From the NCBI GenBank assembly GCA_025980505.1, contig JAICXI010000064.1, forward strand, positions 1 to 7,759: DNA of 7,759 nt, read 5' to 3'. The stretch comes from a bacterium (GTDB taxonomy: Bacteria; Oederibacteriota; Muellerivitia; Muellerivitales; Muellerivitaceae). Of the stretch, positions 1 to 6,365 are shown piece after piece; the first letter of the stretch is position 1, and every line of letters starts with the position of its first letter. The notes below the pieces were generated by a model. That model ran no database searches and was not told the origin of the DNA. It saw only the letters and a program-made list of their open reading frames with translations. The position numbers and the translations under genes are program-made.

Positions 1-3000
1 ACGGGGTTGGAAAGACGCTGGGGGAGGCCGGAGGCGTTCGCCGCGGCCTGGTTCACGGCCGTCACGCAGGAGGAAGCCACCTGGGCGGCCAGGGTATAGG
101 CGCCCGAGGCGCCGTAAAGGGTCCCCGGGAAGCTCCACATCACGAAGGGCGAGATTTGCGACGGAGCCGGGTTGGCTCCGGCATAAGTGAGGCCCGCGGG
201 CAGGGTATCGACAATGGCGGGGTTGACCGCGCCGTTGGGCGTGTACAACTGCAGGTTGTCGTAGGCGCCGGTGCCGCCGTCCGCCTGCCATCCGACCTTG
301 TAGTTGGCCGACAGGCTGAAGGAAGGAACGTCCACCACGGTCACGGCCCAACCCGCGGGCTGGGCTTGCCCCCGGGCCCAGACCCGGGCCGTCAAGGTCA
401 CGCCGGCGCCTCCCCCATTGGCCACGAAGACATTCAAGGTGTACCAGTTGCCGGCCTGGATGGGGGCGGACAAGCTGGCGTTATTGACCGTCGCCAGGGT
501 GACCGCGGCGCCCCCGGTGAATTTCAACAGGTAGAGGTTGCCGGGATTGCCGCTGGCCGAAAGGCCCGCCACGTAGCCGTTGTTGTTGAGGGAGTCCCAG
601 GCCAACACCATGGAGGAATCCGGGTTGGGCGAATTGGCGGGATCCAGGTAAAGGCTTCCCGCCAAGCTGTAATTGCCGCTCAAGAGCGTAACGGTCGGGT
701 TGTTCCGGAGCAGGAAGGGGGAAAAACCGCCGCCGTTGGCGAAGATGGAATTGTCCAGGGCGTTGGCGTCGTAATTGACGGTCCAGGTGCCCAAGGCCGG
801 GGACCCGGGCCCGGCTACGGCGTTGTAGGTCGTGCCGTCATAGCCCGTCACCACCGTGCTGCCGGACGAATCGTAATCGTAGGAGTCGAACAGGTTCAAT
901 GTCTCCCCGACCACGTTCCAATTGATCGTGTAGGTGACACTGTCCCCGGGATTGGCGGCCGGGATCGATTCGGCCTTGCCGATGCCCATCGCGGGCCCCA
1001 ATACGGCGGTCACGGGGAGGCTGGTCATGGACCCCAAGGTGCCGGCGTCCAGGCTCACCGCTTGGGTGATCAAGGTCCCCCCGGGGGTGCCGCCGTTGAC
1101 CTGCACCAGCATGTAAGCCGAGCCGGTTTGCTCGTAGGAAGAACCGGGAAGGAACCAGGAGACCGGGCTTCCTGCGGGAGCCCCGTTCCCCGCCCCGCCG
1201 GCGATGGAAGGCGGGCCCGTTTCCACCAGGGTGGTGTTGGCCGGCACGGTGGTGAAAAGGGTGACCCCATTGGACCCCGTCAGGCCATAGTTGTAATCCA
1301 TGCGGAAAAGCAGCAGCCCGCCCGCCATGGCCGAGGGTGAAAACACGTTGTCCGAAACGCTGAAGTTGGCGGTGGCCGGAAAGGTGGGGGTGACCGTGGG
1401 CGTGGAAGTGGGGGTGGAAGTGGGGCTGTGGGTGGGCGTGGATGTCGGGCTGTTCGTCGGGGTGGGCGTGGCCGTGTAGGGCGTCACCGGGCAATAGGCG
1501 GCGTAAAGGACATCCTGCCATGAACTGTTGTAGGAAACGGAGGGCAGGGTGGTCGTGAAATTTCCCCACGTGGCGCCCAAAACGAACGCCTCGCCGTTCG
1601 TGGTGCCCGGCGTCTGCGTGGAAAACCCCATGCTGCCGTTGGTGGTGCCCATGAACATCAGCCAGTAGTTCCCCGGGTTCAGCACGGTGGGCGGCACCGG
1701 AATGGTGTTCCAGCCGTTGAAGGCCTGCTGGGCCGTGGACTGGGCCACTAGGGTGCTCACCGATCCCGCGTTGTCGTTGTAAATGGCGAAGCGGACTTGC
1801 GAGGAAGGGTCCACGCCGGGCAGATAGGCGGACAGGGCCGTGATGGTGGCGGCCTCGCTCAAGGTGTAGATGCTTCCACGGATCTGGGTGCCGGAGAGGC
1901 TGCGCGGGCTGTTGCCCACCGTGGTCAATCCAAAAGTGCCGAAGGCCGGCGCGCAGGGCGGCGTGGCCGTGGGGTTGGGCGTAAAGGTGTCTTGGGGCGT
2001 CCAGGTGGGCGTGGGAGTGGGGGCATAGTTGAACCGGAAACCCATGTCGGTGGTGGTGTTGGCGGTCCAGGTTCCTCCCGTGGAGTTTTCCATGAAAGAA
2101 CCCGATCCGCCGAAGGTCAGGCTGGCCGGACCGGTGGTGGAGCTGGAATCCAACTCGTAATAATTGGCGGCGTCCGAGCCGCCCGCCGGGACGCTGAGCC
2201 AAACCCTTATCTGGTCGCCCGCCGGAATGGTGAAAGGGGAGGAGAGTCCCGCATCAACCCAGGTGGAAGCGCCCGTTGGAACCATAGCGGGGGTGATGAA
2301 GGGATTGCCGCTGAGAATTTGGGATGTGGTTAGGTCGTCCACCTCGTAGGCGAGGTTGACGGTGGGGTTCCCCACCTTCTTGATCCAAACCCCCAACTGG
2401 TTGGTGTAAACGTCGGTAGGAGAGATGAAATGCTCGGCGACAAGCTGACTGACCGAGCCGTCGTTGTAAACCTGGGGGTTCTGGTAGGTGTCATAAGGGT
2501 TGCCGAAGGTGGAACCGTCGGTAAAGCTGATGATGAAGGCGGGCGCCCCGCCGAGGGAGGTCCAAGCGGACCCGTCGTAGCCCAGGGCGTTCAACATTGG
2601 GTCGGAGGCTTGGCCCAAGGGAACGAAGGAAAACCCGGGAATGGAATAGCCCGGCGCGAAATTATCGGCTGAATCGATTGTCCCCGACCCGTAGGAAACG
2701 AGGATGTGGTAGATGTTCCCCGACGTCATAATTCCCGGCGACATCCCGATGGGGAAGTTTCCGGTGAAATAACTACCCGTGAAGGCATTGGTGGCCCCGG
2801 CCGCGATCTGGACGCCGGGCAGGTGGTTGGCGCTTCCGTCGTCGTTGTTGACGCTGATGACATAGTTGGGACTGGCACCCGTCAAATAGCCCGAAAGCTG
2901 GACGGTGGACAAAGTGCGGCTGGGGGCGGGCATGGTGAACCGGGCCGAGTACTCGTAGGTGCCGACGGAAACAGGATAGGATCCGGGTGATCCCCAGACG

Positions 3001-3128
3001 CTCTGGTTGCCGAAATAGGTTTGGGCTTGAACGGGAAAGGCCGGCAGGACGACGAAGACAATGAGTAAAAACGATTGAAGCCGGAGACGATGAATCCAAT
3101 TCGTTTTGAGATTCAAACGCAAGGTCAT
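1..3128 (-). CDS. Large secreted multidomain protein with Thr-Pro linkers, 3' end beyond window
   Basis: The frame is open for 1042 codons and runs off the left edge, so the C-terminus and any anchoring signal are unseen. The start is fixed: an in-frame TAG lies two codons upstream of ATG 3128, and residues 1-35 form a signal peptide (basic start, hydrophobic 20-31, likely cleavage after VQA-35). Shine-Dalgarno is weak. Order: residues 36-366, beta-rich region; about 367-394, Thr/Pro linker; 395-545, jelly-roll-like module resembling choice-of-anchor domains (the phrase RFAIYNDNAGS is typical); 547-583, second Thr/Pro linker of repeated PTSTPT units; from 584, more beta-rich sequence. Residues 726-750 (NPGDSVTYT) and 974-984 (DTLPAGLTYAG) look like the two halves of a DUF11 repeat, with a LamG-like stretch between. 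Role is inferred: exported surface, adhesive or glycan-binding protein. No catalytic motif was recognised. It is transcribed separately from the upstream genes. Confidence 0.88.
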   Translation of the reverse strand, partial: MTLRLNLKTNWIHRLRLQSFLLIVFVVLPAFPVQAQTYFGNQSVWGSPGSYPVSVGTYEYSARFTMPAPSRTLSTVQLSGYLTGASPNYVISVNNDDGSANHLPGVQIAAGATNAFTGSYFTGNFPIGMSPGIMTSGNIYHILVSYGSGTIDSADNFAPGYSIPGFSFVPLGQASDPMLNALGYDGSAWTSLGGAPAFIISFTDGSTFGNPYDTYQNPQVYNDGSVSQLVAEHFISPTDVYTNQLGVWIKKVGNPTVNLAYEVDDLTTSQILSGNPFITPAMVPTGASTWVDAGLSSPFTIPAGDQIRVWLSVPAGGSDAANYYELDSSSTTGPASLTFGGSGSFMENSTGGTWTANTTTDMGFRFNYAPTPTPTWTPQDTFTPNPTATPPCAPAFGTFGLTTVGNSPRSLSGTQIRGSIYTLSEAATITALSAYLPGVDPSSQVRFAIYNDNAGSVSTLVAQSTAQQAFNGWNTIPVPPTVLNPGNYWLMFMGTTNGSMGFSTQTPGTTNGEAFVLGATWGNFTTTLPSVSYNSSWQDVLYAAYCPVTPYTATPTPTNSPTSTPTHSPTSTPTSTPTVTPTFPATANFSVSDNVFSPSAMAGGLLLFRMDYNYGLTGSNGVTLFTTVPANTTLVETGPPSIAGGAGNGAPAGSPVSWFLPGSSYEQTGSAYMLVQVNGGTPGGTLITQAVSLDAGTLGSMTSLPVTAVLGPAMGIGKAESIPAANPGDSVTYTINWNVVGETLNLFDSYDYDSSGSTVVTGYDGTTYNAVAGPGSPALGTWTVNYDANALDNSIFANGGGFSPFLLRNNPTVTLLSGNYSLAGSLYLDPANSPNPDSSMVLAWDSLNNNGYVAGLSASGNPGNLYLLKFTGGAAVTLATVNNASLSAPIQAGNWYTLNVFVANGGGAGVTLTARVWARGQAQPAGWAVTVVDVPSFSLSANYKVGWQADGGTGAYDNLQLYTPNGAVNPAIVDTLPAGLTYAGANPAPSQISPFVMWSFPGTLYGASGAYTLAAQVASSCVTAVNQAAANASGLPQRLSNP
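1381..1490 (-). repeat. Thr-Pro linker repeat (second linker of the large secreted protein)
   Basis: A short degenerate in-frame repeat of ACC/ACG/ACT-CCC codons encodes about 37 residues, mostly Thr-Pro pairs with Ser, Ala, Val or Asn. It separates the jelly-roll-like module from the following beta-rich part. Such linkers are usually extended and flexible, and are often O-glycosylated in secreted proteins. A shorter copy of the same kind is encoded at about 1945-2028. Confidence 0.8.
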
Positions 3129-3164
3129 GGCCTAGAGATGGGATTGGGCTGGTATTTCGGGAAA

Positions 3165-3193
3165 AGTTTAACGCTTTAATGATAAACCGTCAA
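3165..3193 (-). promoter_or_regulatory. Candidate sigma-70 promoter of the large secreted protein
   Basis: Read on the minus strand, TTGACG (3193-3188, five of six consensus bases) is followed after exactly 17 bases by TAAACT (3170-3165, four of six). It lies in a locally AT-rich stretch between the upstream terminator and ATG 3128, which predicts a leader of about 30 bases. Position and spacing are good, but the -10 match is only moderate. Confidence 0.5.
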
Positions 3194-3256
3194 ACCTAGG
3201 TTGGTTGCGGTCAAAATCGGGGTTTGGAGACGTTCTTTTTGACTGATCCCTCCAAC

Positions 3257-3288
3257 AAAAAAGGAGCGCGATTCCCACGCTCCCCTTT
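3257..3288 (-). terminator. Rho-independent terminator after the GGCT-like gene
   Basis: On the minus strand GGAGCG (3268-3263 on plus as CGCTCC partner 3278-3283) forms a six-pair GC stem around a nine-base loop. The stem extends outward through two G-U and three A-U pairs and is followed by TTTTTT. It lies about 50 bases past the stop of the GGCT-like gene and upstream of the promoter of the large protein, so it separates the two transcription units. A second small hairpin, GTCGGC-CTAAA-GCCGAC (3317-3333), sits just after the stop codon. Confidence 0.85.
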
Positions 3289-3335
3289 CAGCCTATCTTC
3301 TTATCCGGCCACTGCTGTCGGCCTAAAGCCGACGC

Positions 3336-3788
3336 TTAGTGCTGGTACCCGTCATACCGGGGCATCATGACGAACTTGCGCCAGTCCCCGCCGTGGGCGT
3401 GCACCGCGTACATTTCCTTGGCGTTGAACTTTTCTTTGGGGCACAGGTACACCAGGGCCTGGACCTTTTCACCCGAGGGCGTCAGGGTCACCTCGCGGAT
3501 TTCCCTTATAAGACGGCTGTTTTGGGGGGAATCGGACCGGAAACCTTCCTGGGCGTCGATGATCCGCATGACTTCCCCCATATCCTCAAAAGTCATGACT
3601 TCGCCGAACACTTTCCCCGCCGGTTCTTCTTCCACCACGAGGGGCAGGCCCGTGGGCAGTTGGTAGAGTTTGCCCGGCATTTCGGCCCTGGACCAGGTCC
3701 TTACATAGGAAGCGATTTGAAGGTGCTTGACCGCGTCTTTCAAGAAAACGTCGTACACGAAGACATAGGGAGTCGGATAGTCAGCCAT
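3336..3788 (-). CDS. Gamma-glutamylcyclotransferase (GGCT/AIG2)-like protein
   Basis: A 150-residue cytosolic protein, the usual length for this fold. Family features: a first strand YVFVYDVFLK (8-17), the region LYQLPTGLPLVVEE (41-54), VFGEV (60-64), the helix ending in IDAQEGF (77-83) with E81 at the catalytic glutamate position, and a C-terminal GGDWRKF (133-139) of the kind seen in YtfP-like members. Known members release 5-oxoproline from gamma-glutamyl compounds or cleave related amide bonds; many bacterial ones have no known substrate. The odd feature is the substrate-binding loop: the usual YG(S/T)L is YDVF (12-15), so activity or specificity may differ. GGAGG at 3795-3799 lies six bases before ATG 3788 and supports the start. 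It follows the P-II gene with a 133-base gap and is ended by a strong terminator. Confidence 0.8.
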   Translation of the reverse strand: MADYPTPYVFVYDVFLKDAVKHLQIASYVRTWSRAEMPGKLYQLPTGLPLVVEEEPAGKVFGEVMTFEDMGEVMRIIDAQEGFRSDSPQNSRLIREIREVTLTPSGEKVQALVYLCPKEKFNAKEMYAVHAHGGDWRKFVMMPRYDGYQH

Positions 3789-3894
3789 TTTCAGCCTCCG
3801 AAAGGAAGTGGACGAGGGGGGTATGGTACTAAAAAGGCCTTTAAAAAGAAACCATTCAAGGGGGGCTTTTAGCGGTGGCGGCCAACCGTCCGTC

Positions 3895-3925
3895 CCGGAG
3901 CCGGCAGCTGGTGGCCGATGGCTAG
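3895..3925. repeat. GCTGATAGC-type repeat element at the end of the P-II gene
   Basis: The stretch reading CAGCTGGTGGCCGATGGC matches CGGCTGATAGCCGATGGC at about 4458-4475 at 15 of 18 positions by eye. It overlaps the stop codon of the P-II gene. A related copy therefore lies on each side of that gene. Elements built from degenerate GCTGATA-like heptamers are known as dispersed intergenic repeats in several phyla. Function here is unknown. Confidence 0.5.
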
Positions 3926-4275
3926 TCCCTGACTTTCTTGGAGACGGCCCTGGCCCCCCGCTCGCCCGTGCGGATGCGGATGGCGTCCTTGACCTCGGAA
4001 ATGAAGATCTTGCCGTCCCCCGGTTCCCCGGTGCGGGCCCCCAAGAGGATGGCCTTCAGCACCTTGGCCTTGTCCTTGTTTTCCACCACGATTTCCATCT
4101 TGGTTTTGGGCAGGAAATTCACCCTCAAGCCCTCGGGCCAGTCCGAATGAAGGCCCTTTTGCCGGCCGTGACCTTCCATGTCGGTCACCGTCATGCCGGG
4201 ATAACCGATCTTGCGCAGCCGCAGTTGCACCGGCTCAAGCCTTTCAGGCCGGATGATCGCCTCGATTTTGAACAT
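3922..4275 (-). CDS. P-II family signal-transduction protein (GlnB/GlnK-like) with atypical T-loop
   Basis: A 117-residue cytosolic protein, expected to be trimeric. P-II proteins sense 2-oxoglutarate and ATP/ADP and bind targets such as ammonium channels, NtrB or adenylyltransferase through the T-loop. Visible features: opening strand MFKIEAIIRP, GMTVTDMEGHGRQKG (27-41) with the 2-oxoglutarate residues G37 and Q39, FLPK at 54-57, and the second signature TGEPGDGKIFISEV (82-95) with K89. R100 and R102 correspond to the nucleotide-contact arginines of E. coli GlnB. The odd part is the T-loop: LHSDWPEGLRVN (42-53) is one residue shorter than in E. coli GlnB and has no tyrosine, so uridylylation at Tyr51 is not possible. 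F36 is replaced by H36. GGGAGG (4282-4287) sits six bases before the ATG. No amtB lies in the window. A porin with a sigma-54 promoter is directly upstream, but a terminator and repeat region intervene. Confidence 0.93.
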   Translation of the reverse strand: MFKIEAIIRPERLEPVQLRLRKIGYPGMTVTDMEGHGRQKGLHSDWPEGLRVNFLPKTKMEIVVENKDKAKVLKAILLGARTGEPGDGKIFISEVKDAIRIRTGERGARAVSKKVRD

Positions 4276-4300
4276 GGCGCACCTCCCAAAACCAGCTGGT

Positions 4301-4444
4301 GGCGGTTAGCGGTTGGCTGTCAGCAAAACCCTCGAACAACTGTAGCCACCAGCGGCAAGCGGTCGGCTGTCGGCAAACGCCTCGAACAACTGTAATCATC
4401 GGCGATTAGCGGTCGGCCGTCAGCCATGGGTCAAAACAACCACC
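4301..4444. repeat. Three 50-bp tandem repeat units upstream of the P-II gene
   Basis: Units at 4301-4350, 4351-4400 and a decayed third at 4401-4444 keep an exact 50-base phase. Units 1 and 2 agree at 40 of 50 positions. Each unit has a heptamer-like front half (consensus AGCGGTYGGCYGTCRGC) and, in units 1 and 2, the identical 15-mer CCTCGAACAACTGTA (4330-4344 and 4380-4394). Unit 3 retains only ACAAC in phase. Read toward the P-II gene, the 15-mer is TACAGTTGTTCGAGG. These could be regulator sites for the P-II promoter or a dispersed intergenic repeat; the sequence does not decide. A weak sigma-70-like TTGACC lies on the minus strand in unit 3. Confidence 0.75.
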
Positions 4445-4446
4445 TT

Positions 4447-4480
4447 GCTGACCGCTGCCGGCTGATAGCCGATGGCCGCC
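4447..4480. repeat. Inverted relative of the heptamer repeat
   Basis: GCTGACCGCTGCCGGCTGATAGCCGATGGC-type sequence (30 bases from 4447) is built from seven-base GCTGATA-like steps. Its reverse complement resembles the front half of the adjacent 50-bp units (GCGGTCAGC against GCGGTCGGC), so the tandem array is followed by a related copy in opposite orientation. It lies between the array and the terminator of the porin gene. No function is assigned. Confidence 0.45.
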
Positions 4481-4484
4481 TCTC

Positions 4485-4531
4485 AAAAACAACAAAGGGG
4501 CTAACCTTGGCCGGGTCAGCCCCCCTTGTTG
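4485..4531 (-). terminator. Rho-independent terminator after the porin gene
   Basis: On the minus strand the arms CAACAAGGGGGGCT (4531-4518) and AGCCCCTTTGTTG (4502-4490) pair almost completely around a 15-base loop, followed by TTTTT at 4489-4485. It is about 125 bases past the porin stop and should separate most porin transcription from the P-II gene downstream. Confidence 0.8.
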
Positions 4532-4611
4532 CCCAGCAGGAGAGAGAGAAAAGGAACGCCTTGCTTTACACCGCATCCCCTCCCGCTGTTTTTTGGGGAG
4601 ACCACCCCCGC

Positions 4612-4629
4612 GCCCGGCCGGGGCCGGGC
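4612..4629. other. GC-only inverted repeat after the porin stop codon
   Basis: GCCCGGCC and GGCCGGGC flank two bases, a perfect eight-base inverted repeat that can fold as a seven-pair stem with a four-base loop. It starts about 28 bases past the porin stop and has no T-tract, so it is more likely an RNA 3'-end stabilising hairpin than a terminator. Confidence 0.45.
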
Positions 4630-4657
4630 ACTGGAGGATTCCCCGAAACTCGACAGC

Positions 4658-5800
4658 TTAGAAGCTGAACACCATGCTGGCCGTACCGGTGACCTGGCTG
4701 GTGGCCAAGCCGTTGGCATAAACGTTGACGGCGGTCCCGCCGAGCAGGTTGGTGTCGTAACGGCCTTCCAAACGGGCCAGCACATTGGGGGTCAACTGGT
4801 TCTGGAGCGTGAGAGTGGCTTCCTGGTAAGTGGCGGCCGTGCTGCTGGACGAGCCGTCGCTCAAGAGCAGGTCCGTCCCGTTGTTCATGACGTCTTCCAA
4901 CCGCAGGGCCAGGCCCCAGCCCTGGTCCATGGCCAGCTTGCCGTACAAGGCCGCGCCGTAGTAGGACAGGGAGTCGCCCGCCGCCGGGGTTTGCAGGCCC
5001 AACTGGGTGTCCAGGGCGAAGGACAGCTTGTCCGTGGCGGTCAAGGTAAAGATGGCTTCCGACACCAGGGTCGGCAGGTCGGGCGACCCGTAAGGATCGG
5101 GCCCATAGACGCCGTTCAACACGATGCCCAGGCTCGAACCGGCGGGGTTGATCTTGACCTGGAGGCCGAAGGTCTTCTCACCGTTGACGAAGGCGCCGTT
5201 GGCATAGGAGTTGTTCCAGCCGTTGACCACGTAACCCGTGATCCCGAACTGGCTGCTGGGGGCCACTCCCACGCTGAAACCCATGTGGTACAGGGGAATG
5301 CCGAAGAAAAGGACCGACCGGCTGTAGTTCCAGTTGGCGTTGCTTTGGATCACCTCGTTCCCCATCCAAGTCACGAACTTCCCGAAAGTGAACGTCCAAT
5401 CGGCCTTGGTGAGGGTCAGGTAGGCTTGCGTCAAATCCAGGTCGCCGATCCCTCCCGTGGGATTGGCGAACAAAAGGCTGGTGGCGGTTTGGCCGTACAT
5501 CAAGTCCACGACCGCCGTGGCTTCACCGGCGGTGACCTTGGTGCTCAGTTCCGCCAAGCCCAGAACGTAATCGCTGTCGGGCGAATTAAAGGCGTAAAGC
5601 GCCCCGTTGCCGATTCCGTTGACGTGATTGGCATCGTTGGTGAAGTTGAACGAATAATAGGCATCCACCAACCCGGTCACCGAAACCGTCGGGGCCGCCG
5701 GCGTCGCGGCCGGGGTGGCCGTATCCGCCAAAGCCGGCGAAACCACTCCGGCCAAGGCGATGGAAGCCATCAGGCTGAACATCTTGATCGTCTTTTTCAT
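4658..5800 (-). CDS. Outer-membrane beta-barrel porin, BBP2 (OmpL-like) family
   Basis: A 380-residue outer-membrane protein. Residues 1-25 are a Sec signal peptide (MKK start, cleavage after ALA-25), followed by an Ala/Thr/Pro-rich spacer (26-38). The barrel begins with VTGLVDAYYSFNF, the typical first strand of the family. The family core is clear: QAYLTLTKADWTFTFGKF, then VIQSNANWNYSRS, FFGIPLYHMGF and VVNGWNN. The protein ends in MVFSF, with the terminal Phe recognised by the BAM assembly machinery. Family members are presumed to form diffusion channels; substrates are mostly unknown. AAGGAGG (5806-5812) lies five bases before ATG 5800. A sigma-54 promoter is about 100 bases upstream, which with the P-II gene downstream suggests expression under nitrogen limitation. 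That regulation and the identity of the solute are inference. Confidence 0.92.
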   Translation of the reverse strand: MKKTIKMFSLMASIALAGVVSPALADTATPAATPAAPTVSVTGLVDAYYSFNFTNDANHVNGIGNGALYAFNSPDSDYVLGLAELSTKVTAGEATAVVDLMYGQTATSLLFANPTGGIGDLDLTQAYLTLTKADWTFTFGKFVTWMGNEVIQSNANWNYSRSVLFFGIPLYHMGFSVGVAPSSQFGITGYVVNGWNNSYANGAFVNGEKTFGLQVKINPAGSSLGIVLNGVYGPDPYGSPDLPTLVSEAIFTLTATDKLSFALDTQLGLQTPAAGDSLSYYGAALYGKLAMDQGWGLALRLEDVMNNGTDLLLSDGSSSSTAATYQEATLTLQNQLTPNVLARLEGRYDTNLLGGTAVNVYANGLATSQVTGTASMVFSF

Positions 5801-5898
5801 CTCATCCTCCTTAAGAATTTTAGACCTTCAAGGACAGGCGGTTTCTTGAGGGGCCAACCACCTTGCCGCAACCGGCGCCAACTTGTGGCAGGGGGTAA

Positions 5899-5914
5899 AG
5901 CAAGGCTTGTGCCA
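5899..5914 (-). promoter_or_regulatory. Sigma-54 (RpoN) promoter of the porin gene
   Basis: On the minus strand the sequence is TGGCACAAGCCTTGCT. It matches the -24/-12 consensus TGGCACR-N4-TTGCW at every fixed position, with GG (5913-5912) and GC (5901-5900) ten bases apart as required. The predicted start is near 5888, giving a leader of about 88 bases with a strong ribosome binding site. Such promoters need an AAA+ activator, for example NtrC. I could not identify an activator site with confidence in the AT-rich stretch at about 5940-6040; a loose IHF-like TTTCAATATCGTTA lies at about 5976-5989. Confidence 0.8.
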
Positions 5915-5939
5915 TAAAGGGAAAGGAACGGGGGGAAAA

Positions 5940-6365
5940 GAGCCTGTAAAAAGACGTGGTTTTAAAGGACTTATGGTTTCAATATCGTTATTAAAGACAT
6001 TATTTGAGGCCTAGTACGTTTTTGTAACATTCTTTAAGATTGCCCCCCTTTCCTTCAATGCCACCGGGACTCCGTACGGGGACCCTAACCCCCCCATCTC
6101 CGAAGCCGAAGGACCCTCCGGATATTTCGGGAAAGGGTCGGCCCGCGATTTTTAACCCGGGGCCCCAAAAAGCTTTACGTGGGCCCGTGGAATTTTTCCC
6201 GGCGGCCAATGCGCCCCTTAAAATTCCGCCAAAGGTCACTCCCCTTTTTTACAGATCGTCCTTTTGCATAAAGGAGAGGGCTTCCAAGCCCTTCATCCCC
6301 GAAAGCAAGTCCGTGGGCCGGGCGGATCAACCCTGAAAGTCCATCCAAACCGATTCAATCCCGGG
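5940..6365. other. Gene-free stretch upstream of the porin
   Basis: The part at 5940-6040 is clearly richer in A and T than its surroundings and lies 30-130 bases upstream of the sigma-54 site, where enhancer and bending sites would be expected. The part at 6040-6260 has many short C, G and T runs. Open frames on both strands there give no recognisable protein, lack ribosome binding sites and have unnatural composition. AAGGAGAGGG at 6270-6279 looks like a Shine-Dalgarno but has no suitable start codon behind it. Confidence 0.5.

Noticed and set aside
156..1340. Long plus-strand open frame of 394 codons
   Set aside because: It lies opposite the large secreted protein. The Gly/Val/Arg-rich translation is what a GC-rich gene gives in antisense, and no family features or ribosome binding site are seen.
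838..2202. Minus-strand open frame of 454 codons
   Set aside because: It is out of register within the continuous frame of the large protein. Its His/Arg/Gly-rich translation of the Thr-Pro linkers and low complexity show it is a shadow.
3826..3855. Possible terminator between P-II and the GGCT-like gene
   Set aside because: AAAGGCCTTT is self-complementary without room for a loop, and the surrounding arms pair only with a bulge.
3339..3872. Plus-strand open frame of 177 codons
   Set aside because: It is antisense to the GGCT-like gene and carries no recognisable domain.
4301..4444. Possible CRISPR array
   Set aside because: The 50-base units diverge along their whole length, with no conserved repeat plus unique spacer pattern, and no cas genes are nearby.
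4526..5917. Plus-strand open frame of 463 codons
   Set aside because: It is antisense to the BBP2 porin, whose signal peptide, family motifs and ribosome binding site are clear.
6000..6336. Overlapping open frames on both strands in the porin-upstream region
   Set aside because: Their translations are Pro/Gly/Lys-rich without family likeness, they lack ribosome binding sites, and they overlap control DNA.
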